This document shows, in pieces, positions 40,624-49,297 of a stretch of 64,000 nucleotides of DNA (the stretch's first letter is position 1; each line of letters begins with the position of its first letter). This stretch comes from Aphanomyces cochlioides (Eukaryota; Oomycota; Saprolegniomycetes; Saprolegniales; Verrucalvaceae). The notes under the pieces are model-generated. The model did not search any database. It was not told where the DNA came from and saw only the letters and a list, made by a program, of their open reading frames with translations. A program made the translations under genes and the position numbers. The stretch is taken from NCBI GenBank assembly GCA_019828595.1, contig JAHQRK010000005.1, positions 2,108,001 to 2,172,000 on the forward strand. Direction: 5' to 3'.

Positions 40624-43161
40624 ATGTCGTCCGCCGCCGCTTCCGTTCCCGCCACCGATCTCGAATCCGCCAAGCAAGTTGTCCTGCCTCCTGCTGAGAA
40701 CCTCTCTCCCAAGGAAAGTTTCGAAAGCGCTGTCGACCCGCCGTTGCAATCGCTCCATCCTGGTGAGGATGAGGATGTTGCACTTGGCCCAGTCGACGCC
40801 GACGCCGCGAATGCCGCCGATCCTTCTCCTCCCGAAGAACACGAAGATATGTCAAGCAAGACTAATTCGAAAGTTTCCGTCGATCGCCAAGATGGTTTGT
40901 ACGAGCGCGTCGAAGATACCACCAAGCCCCAGGATAGCCCTCCAACCGACCAAGCCGGCGATCCCGCATCCCGTCGAGTTCTCATTGATCTCTCCGACCC
41001 ACTTGACACTCCCCTACGCGAGATAACGCCGCAACAACAACCCAAGAAAATGTCCTACGCCGATCTCCTCAAGAGCGGCCAAGGAAATACACCTCCAAAA
41101 AAAGTCAAGACAGTTGTCACTCGTCCCAAGACCGAGTACCTCGACAAGCTCATCGAACTTGCAAGCCAAGAAGACGCAAGCGAGGAAGACTTGCTTGAAG
41201 CCATCTCCAAGGCAACGCCGGTCAAGACCAAGAGGGCCACCACGACGATGTGGATCGAAACTGGTGGAGCCTTTGCAGACAAGCAGTACTCCAACGAGAA
41301 GATCATCGATGCGCTCTTCAAAGAGAACCAAGACGCCGACTGGGCGGATCTCCTATTGGATTTCGTTCAGCTCAACAAAACACGCACCGGTGACATCGTT
41401 GTGTCCATTACCTCGAAAGTCGTGAAGGACCAGCTCGTTGGCAAACCCATCTCGATCTTTGGTAAGACTTTTACCATTCCAGCGCCTACTGCCAAAATCA
41501 GTGGATCAACGAAAGACTCGACCGACCCCATGGACAAGTTCTTCTTCATGGACATTGTTGGCATCCGCTTCAACTTCGACTCGGGGAAGCTCTTTCGTTT
41601 GCTACGTCGTCTGAAGATGAAGCCGATCTTTCAAGCATATCGACAATACATACCCAATGTCTCCTGTCAATCCAATGTGTGGCGCGTCTACTTCTTGGAA
41701 GCAGAAGTCCCCAAACAACTTGTAGTCAATGGACACCCCGCCGATCAGCTGAAACTTGACGGCGTGGCCTACAACGTGTTCGTCAAGAACTTTGAACGCT
41801 CCGCTGCTCGCACCACTGGCGTTTCGCCTCATTGCTTGGAATTGGATCACGCTGCTGCGGTGATGCAAAGCCAAGGGAAGCAAGCGCCCGAACCACAACA
41901 AGAACAAAATGACGAAGACCAAGGAGCCCAACAAGCCAAACGAGCAAAAACGGACCAAGAACAAAAGCCCGACGAACCTACAACCCAACGTGAAATTGAA
42001 GAGTCAAAAGATATGGAAATAACACCTCCCGAACCCGAAACAATTGCCCCGGTTGATGCTCCGCCGTTGAGTGGTGACATGGAGGTTGATCCAAAATCAG
42101 CTAAACGTGCCACGATTCAGTCAACTGATGAAGACGGATTTGTTGTACCGCGCTCAAAGAAGAGAGTTGTCGCTGAGCAAGCGTCGTCATCGGCAGTCTT
42201 GTGGGCCTCCGACAACTTCTTTGATGTCCTCGCAACGATTGAGATTACCACTATGCCAGTGGACTCTCAGCATGAAACTCCAACTCGAGTGTACTTACCC
42301 ACGATCACGAAGATCCCCGAAGGTGTAGTCACCACTCGCGACGCCTTCGTCAAGAAACAACAAGTTGTCGAAAACAAGCTTCGATGGCATCCTGACAACC
42401 TCACAATGGACGAGCTAGTCCAGGTGCTCCGTACCAGTGTCGAGGAAGGGGCCGCTTTTCAACACCACAACCAAGTCAACACAGCCGATATCTCCGGGAC
42501 GGAGCTCGATGTGGTCGACTACATCCGTCGATGCAACGTCGACGGCCTCTGGAAGGTGGTGCACTCACACACCCAAAACATGAACGTAGTCCTGACCAAG
42601 TTAGCCACGCATGCGTACAGTGATTACCTCAAGGTCGTCCGTATGCACGCTTGGCAACGATGGATGTCGGCGACACAGCTACCAGTGGTTGATTCGTTCA
42701 CCAATGGCTTCAAATTTGCCTTCCAAGAACACCCCAAGTGGACCAGACTCGAAGCAATATCGAGCGTCGGAGAGTTCTTCGAAGCTGCGCCAAAACACCC
42801 TGCCTTCTCAACGGAACAAGTGGAAGATGCACTCGCCGCGTTCGAATTGTGGCTCGCTGTTCAAGCGCCATTAGTATTCAGAAACGACGAGTGGATTTTA
42901 TACCTCACACGCCAACCGGTAGCATGGCTGCCAACAAAGCATGGCCGCATGTTGGCTCCCAATACGTTGTGGGCTGCCTTGCTCAAGTCGCCGTTTGGGC
43001 AATACTTCGCTGAAGAGCTCAATCGCGTCTGCAAGTCGGAGATGTCGTCGCGGATCTGGCAACTCAGTATCGATGCCTACCAGCCTACAGACAACTCGTT
43101 AACAGCGTTCGTCGGCAACGACAATACCCGCCTGCAGCGCAGGAACAACTTGTTGTACTAA
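40624..43161 (+). CDS. LINE copy 1 ORF1 protein
   Basis: 845 aa from ATG 40624, 75 bp after the element start. The N-terminal 130 residues are acidic and Ser/Pro-rich (probably disordered). A conserved block begins at KMSYADLLKSGQG; the segment YNVFVKNFERSA may belong to an RNA-binding fold. A Gln/Glu-rich linker (about residues 415-500) precedes a C-terminal domain starting at LWASDNFFDVL that contains several Trp residues. No CCHC zinc knuckle is seen. LINE ORF1 proteins bind element RNA; this role is inferred from position. It is about 99% identical to copy 3 (one extra Ala in LWAALLKS) and clearly homologous to copy 2. Confidence 0.85.
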   Translation: MSSAAASVPATDLESAKQVVLPPAENLSPKESFESAVDPPLQSLHPGEDEDVALGPVDADAANAADPSPPEEHEDMSSKTNSKVSVDRQDGLYERVEDTTKPQDSPPTDQAGDPASRRVLIDLSDPLDTPLREITPQQQPKKMSYADLLKSGQGNTPPKKVKTVVTRPKTEYLDKLIELASQEDASEEDLLEAISKATPVKTKRATTTMWIETGGAFADKQYSNEKIIDALFKENQDADWADLLLDFVQLNKTRTGDIVVSITSKVVKDQLVGKPISIFGKTFTIPAPTAKISGSTKDSTDPMDKFFFMDIVGIRFNFDSGKLFRLLRRLKMKPIFQAYRQYIPNVSCQSNVWRVYFLEAEVPKQLVVNGHPADQLKLDGVAYNVFVKNFERSAARTTGVSPHCLELDHAAAVMQSQGKQAPEPQQEQNDEDQGAQQAKRAKTDQEQKPDEPTTQREIEESKDMEITPPEPETIAPVDAPPLSGDMEVDPKSAKRATIQSTDEDGFVVPRSKKRVVAEQASSSAVLWASDNFFDVLATIEITTMPVDSQHETPTRVYLPTITKIPEGVVTTRDAFVKKQQVVENKLRWHPDNLTMDELVQVLRTSVEEGAAFQHHNQVNTADISGTELDVVDYIRRCNVDGLWKVVHSHTQNMNVVLTKLATHAYSDYLKVVRMHAWQRWMSATQLPVVDSFTNGFKFAFQEHPKWTRLEAISSVGEFFEAAPKHPAFSTEQVEDALAAFELWLAVQAPLVFRNDEWILYLTRQPVAWLPTKHGRMLAPNTLWAALLKSPFGQYFAEELNRVCKSEMSSRIWQLSIDAYQPTDNSLTAFVGNDNTRLQRRNNLLY

Positions 43162-43261
43162 GGTCTCCGCGGCCTCAGTCCAAGCAACCGCAACACATCC
43201 CAACCATCAACCCCCTCTACAACATCCATCAGCCACGTTTCCCAACTCAAAACTTACCAAC

Positions 43262-46200
43262 TTGTCTATCGTCACCGCCAACATCAACGGACTGGCGAGA
43301 GACAACGGAAACCAACTCGTCAACTCGATGATCTCAAGGCACGAGATTATTGCCCTACAAGAAACAAAATTTGCCAGTGAGAAGATGTTCTCCACGTTCA
43401 AGTTTCACCTTGATCATGCGCTTGGCCACAAGAACTACTTTATCGCTGCCAACGACCATCGGCTGCATGGAGAAGAACTTGAGCAATACAGATCCGGTGG
43501 CGTCGCCATGGTCTTCCATCATACGATTCCTGGCTTCGACTCACTTCAACACGAACGCCAATACGACGTCGAAGATCGCTACATGGTTGTCAGTTCAATG
43601 TGGGGAGAAGACCCCATCTACTACCACAATGTTTACGCACCTGTTGTCGACAGCGAGCGCGACGCTTTCTTCGAGGCTTTGCCACGAAACTTTCCCATGG
43701 GATCCAAACACGTCGTCATGGGAGACTTCAACCTTCCAATGGATCGAACATTGGATTCCAGAGGCTCCACCAACTCGAACCACCAAGTCAACAGGCAGTC
43801 TTGCTTCGCTTGGCTTCAAGAGCTTGATGTCGTTGACGCTTGGAGATCTTTCAACCCTACAAAGTGTGTTTACTCTTCACCCAAGCGGCTCAATCGTCTT
43901 GATTACATCTTCCTGAACTCCGCCTTGTGCCGAATGTATTCCACTGGCGAATACTTTGAACCTACAGCAAACACGGATCACATGTGGCATAAAGTGGAGC
44001 TCCAACCGGTGCAAACAACGCGGGTTAAAAGCTATTGGAAGCTGCCAAAAGAACTTCTGACGATCCAAGAAGTCCGAGAAGCAATCGTGTCTGAGGCAAG
44101 AGACCTCCTCGAGCGCTTGAAAGTTTCGGACCGCCCAGGAGTCTTGTGGACGCAATGGCAACGCCGCACCAAGCGCTTTCTTCAAAAGTACCATGCTCGG
44201 ATAATCACAAGTCAAAGGAATGCACTCCAGGAAGCAAAAATCCTATGGTTACAAGCTCAGTTAAAGCATCATCGAGGACGACTCACCGAAGCAGCTCTCA
44301 ATACTGCAAAGGCACAGTATGAGACGAAGACGCGAGACTTGAAACAACACCAAGCAGACTTGAGTTTCGACTTCCACGCAACCAAAAATGAAGCTCCGAC
44401 AAGTCACTTCTTTCGAAAACCCCGGGCAAGGCAGTTCTCCATTCCTATCGTTGATTGTTATGATGAACATGGGAATGTCACTGCCATACCCGAAGAAATC
44501 CACGCTGCATTCACTCGTCATTGGTCTGCAGTGATGAGCGAAGGCGACTTTCAACCTACAAGTCAACATGCCAAAGACCAATTCTTAACTGTGCTCGAAA
44601 GACACCTACCCCAAGACGACTCGGACATGTTGGACGCCCCATTAACGACTGAAGAACTGGCGCAATCCATCAAGACGATGAATCCTCACAAGTCGCCTGG
44701 AATTGACGGGTTCTCAGCTGGATTCTATCAATTGCATCCTACCTTGTTTGGCGAAATTTTGTCGATAGTCTTCAATCATCAGCTCCAGCAAGGCATCATG
44801 TTAGAATCGCAGAGATGGTCGGCGATATCATTGCTGTTCAAAGGTGGTGACCGCCGCAACCCTGCGAACTACAGACCCATAGCCTTGATTCCGGTCGAAG
44901 TCAAAGTCCTATCACGCGCTTTAGCGTACAGAATGTCTCAAGTCCTACCAGCGATCATTCAACCTGGGCAAAATGGCTTTGTCAAGGGCAGACGCATCCA
45001 TGACCATGTTATCTTCCTTCAAGATCTTCAACACCACTGCACGACCTTCAACCAAGAAGCCTATGCAATGTTCTTGGACTTTGAAAAGGCCTATGATCGT
45101 GTGAATCATGAATTCATGTTTGCCGTTCTCAAGAAGTTCAATGTCGGAGATCAGTTCATTGACTGGGTTAAGTTACTCTACAACCAAACCCAAGTCAGCT
45201 TGAACATCAATGGCAGACTTACCGATCCATTCTACCCGTCTCGAGGTGTCAAGCAAGGCGATCCATTGTCGTCGATGCTCTTTGTATTGACGATCGAACC
45301 ACTCGCTCAAATGCTTCGCAACCACCCCGAATACGGCTACGCTTTCTCGGACTCGGGGATCGCATCGGTTCTTCTCTTCGCGGACGATACCACGCTCATC
45401 TCAAGCTCGGTTGGAGACTTGGAAGCGCAACTGGAGCTCGTCGATGAATTCTGTCGGCATTCCGGCGCCAAGCTCAATCGCAACAAAAGCAAGGTCTTGA
45501 CCCTAGACAATACTCAATCAGTTTTTGAACACCCAAGATTGACCATGGTACCAAGTGGAAGGCCAATCAAGTACCTTGGGATCGAGTTGGGACACAAGTT
45601 GGACCCTATGCTTCAAATCAATGCCATCACCGACAAGTTCTACAAGTCATTTACCACGTGGGCGTGTCGAGCAAGAACCCTCAAAGGCAGACGATTGCTT
45701 GTGAGCACAATGATCCTATCACAACTTTGGCATTACACCATGGTTCTTCCAATTCCAAACCATACCGTGCAAAAATGGCAGTCGATGGTGAACAAGTTTG
45801 TCTTGAGTCGGCGCACACATGCCCAAGACAAGTATCTGGCCTTGGCCCCAAGTGGCTTGCTTCATGACTCAAAGACAGGCTTCAAAGTGCCGCATATCGC
45901 TTCGGTGATTCGAAAGCAACGCATCACACGTCTTCAACTTCTAGTCCAAACCAATCAGGACAATCCTGAATTGTGGGCACTCTTACCAGCAGATCGATTG
46001 AAGCGCTGTATGTACCCATACTCGCGGGCAACAACTTGGGACTTCATGCTGTACAATCCTAGCGCAAACAATAAGCTTGTGCAGCGGGACTTGATCTCAC
46101 CTCTTTGGAATGATATTTGGAAGCATTGGAGTCAAATTCCGCTCACAAACAAGACGCCACATGAACCTACGTTGAATCAGATGACGCAAATGCCATTGTG

Positions 46201-47290
46201 GCTGTCGTCGCACCCGCTTTTCCAAGTCCCGGGTCGAGATGGGATGTCATCGCTTGCAGTCACGCTTCGAAACCATCGCGACTGGTACAGACACCTTGCT
46301 TGGAGGGGCGTACATTGCTTGGAAGACTTCTTGACGCCAGCAAGAACGTGGCCAACCTACGAAGAGTTTCGCGAGTCAATGGAGGATCATTTGGACCATT
46401 TTGTCGAGGAATTACCCGTGCCGACGTCCTTCAGATACTTCTACAAGTTGGTGACACTAATTGCAACGAATGTTTGGACTCAGGCCAACAAGCAGCTCGA
46501 CGCACCGGTTGATAACGACCTTACGCCTCAAATGGTGATTTCAGGTCGACAAGGAGACACCGACGTACCATTCAACTCATGGACAACCAAAGTAATCAAG
46601 CGAGTGAGTTTTCACGCTCCCATGTTGACGCGACCTCATCCCTTGCGTTCCAACACACGTGAGAATCATACCAAAGTCGCCAATTACCTTTCAACCTTCG
46701 TAAAGCCCTTTTCAAGTCTTGTGACGCCGGTCCAAGCAGACCTTTGGACAAGAATTCTCTACGATATGATCCCAGTGGGTGATAAGTTCAAGTACAAAGA
46801 GGCCACTGACCCGAGTGCACTCCGATGTGGTTATCCCAACTGCTTTGCGCGTGAAACCCGCCAGCACTTGTTCTTGGACTGCCCAGTTACTTGTCGTGTG
46901 TGGCTACAGCATCGTGAGGCATGGAGTATATTTGGCGTTCGCTTTACCTGGGACTGGATTACCAACATCGATGCCTTCCAAGTCGCTCAGCGGTGGCAAC
47001 GATATCGAAACGTTCTCCATCGTCTTTGGTTTATGCTGGTTTGCAGCATTCTTCATCTCCTATGGACACATCGCAACAAAGTTAAATTTGATACAACCAA
47101 GCCACCTTACTTGCCTGGGTTGAACGATGTTGCCTTGACATTTTGGGCGTCCAATGTTCGCCGATGGCTTCGAATGAATCAAGACCCAGCAACCTCTCAA
47201 CAAACCATGGCGACTCTTGGTTTGCTGAGCCAACGCAGTTCGTACCGGAGATTCTTGGACAAACATCCAGCCATCTTCAAGTTGACTTGA
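43262..47290 (+). CDS. LINE copy 1 ORF2 polyprotein (endonuclease, RT, zinc finger)
   Basis: The frame is open from 43103, overlapping the end of ORF1 by 59 bp, and contains no ATG before 43328. The coordinates begin at a TTG just ahead of the endonuclease. Domains: AP-like endonuclease with TANINGLARD, ALQETKFA, MGDFNLPMD, NRLDYIF and TDHMWH; RT with NYRPIALIPVEVK, FLDFEKAYDRVNH, GVKQGDPLSSMLF and LLFADDTTL; C-terminal zinc motif CGYPNCFARETRQHLFLDC. Starting at the first ATG would remove the catalytic Asn of TANING, so a non-AUG, reinitiation or frameshift start is likely. The enzyme nicks target DNA and reverse-transcribes the element RNA. Confidence 0.9.
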   Translation: MSIVTANINGLARDNGNQLVNSMISRHEIIALQETKFASEKMFSTFKFHLDHALGHKNYFIAANDHRLHGEELEQYRSGGVAMVFHHTIPGFDSLQHERQYDVEDRYMVVSSMWGEDPIYYHNVYAPVVDSERDAFFEALPRNFPMGSKHVVMGDFNLPMDRTLDSRGSTNSNHQVNRQSCFAWLQELDVVDAWRSFNPTKCVYSSPKRLNRLDYIFLNSALCRMYSTGEYFEPTANTDHMWHKVELQPVQTTRVKSYWKLPKELLTIQEVREAIVSEARDLLERLKVSDRPGVLWTQWQRRTKRFLQKYHARIITSQRNALQEAKILWLQAQLKHHRGRLTEAALNTAKAQYETKTRDLKQHQADLSFDFHATKNEAPTSHFFRKPRARQFSIPIVDCYDEHGNVTAIPEEIHAAFTRHWSAVMSEGDFQPTSQHAKDQFLTVLERHLPQDDSDMLDAPLTTEELAQSIKTMNPHKSPGIDGFSAGFYQLHPTLFGEILSIVFNHQLQQGIMLESQRWSAISLLFKGGDRRNPANYRPIALIPVEVKVLSRALAYRMSQVLPAIIQPGQNGFVKGRRIHDHVIFLQDLQHHCTTFNQEAYAMFLDFEKAYDRVNHEFMFAVLKKFNVGDQFIDWVKLLYNQTQVSLNINGRLTDPFYPSRGVKQGDPLSSMLFVLTIEPLAQMLRNHPEYGYAFSDSGIASVLLFADDTTLISSSVGDLEAQLELVDEFCRHSGAKLNRNKSKVLTLDNTQSVFEHPRLTMVPSGRPIKYLGIELGHKLDPMLQINAITDKFYKSFTTWACRARTLKGRRLLVSTMILSQLWHYTMVLPIPNHTVQKWQSMVNKFVLSRRTHAQDKYLALAPSGLLHDSKTGFKVPHIASVIRKQRITRLQLLVQTNQDNPELWALLPADRLKRCMYPYSRATTWDFMLYNPSANNKLVQRDLISPLWNDIWKHWSQIPLTNKTPHEPTLNQMTQMPLWLSSHPLFQVPGRDGMSSLAVTLRNHRDWYRHLAWRGVHCLEDFLTPARTWPTYEEFRESMEDHLDHFVEELPVPTSFRYFYKLVTLIATNVWTQANKQLDAPVDNDLTPQMVISGRQGDTDVPFNSWTTKVIKRVSFHAPMLTRPHPLRSNTRENHTKVANYLSTFVKPFSSLVTPVQADLWTRILYDMIPVGDKFKYKEATDPSALRCGYPNCFARETRQHLFLDCPVTCRVWLQHREAWSIFGVRFTWDWITNIDAFQVAQRWQRYRNVLHRLWFMLVCSILHLLWTHRNKVKFDTTKPPYLPGLNDVALTFWASNVRRWLRMNQDPATSQQTMATLGLLSQRSSYRRFLDKHPAIFKLT

Positions 47291-49200
47291 TGTTGAGTAC
47301 TGTCCTGGACAAGTCATCTACAAGACAAGTTAGAAACATGTATGACTTTTTGACAACTTACTTGAAAGTGACTCCAAATTTTGAAGTCAAATGCGGCCAA
47401 GTTTGAAAGTCAACTACAAAAAACAAGAAACATCGGCAATTCAAGTGTGAATTACGGAATTAAAGTTTTGGGCAGCGCTTCGCATAAAATCAGCGAGCTT
47501 TTTTGCGGCGACTTGGAGATTTCAAGCGACCTTCGCGAAATCCAAGTGCCAACGGCGGCAAAGTCAAGCAAAAAACCGCCCGTAGCTGCGCTCGTGGGCT
47601 GACTTCCACGTTTCTTCACGCTTTTCTTCAACGCCAACAGTGCCAACAAACGCAACGCCAAAATTCGCCGCCATGGCCAACAAACGCAACGCAAAAAAAA
47701 ATCACTCGATCGCTCGCCAACCTACGCAAACAAGTCATCAAAGCAACAAGAGCCCAACCGCCTTTTTCGAAGAAGTCTTCACTTGGACGCTACCCCCGGG
47801 GGCTCCATCAAAGGAGTTTAGGAAATCAGGAAAAAGGGACACCCAGATCGAAAGGCCAAAGGCCACATCAAAGGCACAAGTGCCACAAAAGGGACAACCA
47901 AGAGACAAACCCAAAGCACTCGACTCATATCCACGGACACGGACTGACCAGGTCCTTCGCCCCGCGTCAGTGCATGAAGGGGGTCAGCCAACAATGCACC
48001 TTCGCGGAACGGTCCGTCTCAACAAGCCAAGGCTGTCAAAGTCTTCGCGCTTTCTTCCTTGAACGCCTTGGACGCCGTCTTCACCAAGAGCAAGCCGAAT
48101 CAAAACGCGAGTCGAAAGACTTGTGAGGCCCCGCGTCCCGACACCATCGAAGGAACGGAGATTTGACTCCTCGCGTTTCGCTCCAGCCGCTCTTGGGTCT
48201 TGAACGCCTTGCTTGAACGCCTTCCTTGAGCCAGTCGCCTTCTTCAACCAACGCGTGTCGCAGCGCACCCAACGCGTTTCGCACCCACGGACAACAATCG
48301 CGGCAACATCCGGCAGCGGCACGACGACAAAGCAGCGGCAAGGGCACGACAACACAGCAGCAGCAGCAACGACAGAAGCATCACGGCACCACAGCGACAA
48401 TGGCGACAGCTCGCAGCGGGAACGACGACAAACGCAGCAGGACGCAGACACAGCACAGCACGCAGACACGACACAGCAAGCGGCAACGAAGACAGCACAG
48501 CCACAGCAAGGCCACAGCAGACACGGACAACAACGGCAGCCACGGCACGACAACAGAGGGACAGCATCACGGCAGCGAGGAAATCGAAAAATGACTCCAA
48601 ACCAAACTTCAAATCCCCAAGGAAGTTCTCAGCCACTCAAAATTTTCAAGTCCGACAAGAAAAAATCCAGTGAAACTTCTCAACCAAGACCATACAAAGA
48701 CCAAGATACGATCGTCGACTCAACAACATGCGACATCAAGGCACCCATGACGACTGCACAATCGACGGTGACAAGCCAACAATCAACGACGATGTCACGC
48801 TGCGACAAGAAAAATCCAGTGGAAGATTAGTTCACACATCATCTGGTGCCCATGGCCCCGTACAAGATTAGTCAAAGACAACATGTGGACGTTCTGAAGC
48901 CAGTCCAAGATTACTCCGCACCCATCTGACGTCGAAGACAAGACAAGTCTGTCCCATGTCCACATCACCCAAGACCATCCATGTTGTTACACGACATGAA
49001 GACCACGATCGACAGCACATGCGACGTGTCAAGATGCCAACTTTTACCTGTATCAACTGATACAACAAAAATCAAATTTCAAGAGGTAAATCTGCCTGCG
49101 TTCAAATCTCACAAGTACCAATATTATTCACTCAAGAGTGATTAATGACGGTCATTATTATTTAGCGTATAATTAAATTTAATATACGCGATTGTACACT
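47291..49200 (+). other. LINE copy 1 3' untranslated region
   Basis: About 1.9 kb. Open frames here are low-complexity (Arg/Gln/Thr-rich), differ between strands and are not conserved in copy 2, so they are probably not coding. Parts such as GCGCTTCGC, the CCCCCGGGGG block near 47793 and CACGGACACG-type words are shared with copy 2. An A/C/G-rich simple sequence lies at 48280-48590. Three hairpins close the element (49123-49145, 49144-49156, 49165-49189). Confidence 0.7.
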
Positions 49201-49297
49201 GAGCTATCCCCCCCCACTTTTACTTTTGCCGTCAACCACTCAAGTCAGTAGTCAGTTCAAGTAAGGTACCCCTCCCGCCTCCCAAGTGAAGTGAAGT

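Larger units (their letters stand above)
40549..49200 (+). mobile_element. LINE copy 1 (subfamily A), full length
   Basis: Starts with GAGCTATCCCCCCCC and a 75-bp 5' leader shared with copies 2 and 3. It carries ORF1 (40624-43161) and ORF2 (43262-47290), then a roughly 1.9-kb 3' untranslated region ending in three hairpins at 49123-49189. The next LINE begins at 49201 without spacer and there is no poly-A tail. Coding capacity is intact, so the copy could be active. Endonuclease and RT order place it among AP-endonuclease LINEs, L1-like by overall architecture. Confidence 0.85.

Noticed and set aside
47503..48830. ORFs in the LINE copy 1 3' region (about 205 aa each)
   Set aside because: Low-complexity Arg/Gln/Thr sequence in several frames on both strands, not conserved in the copy 2 tail; unlikely to be a third LINE ORF.
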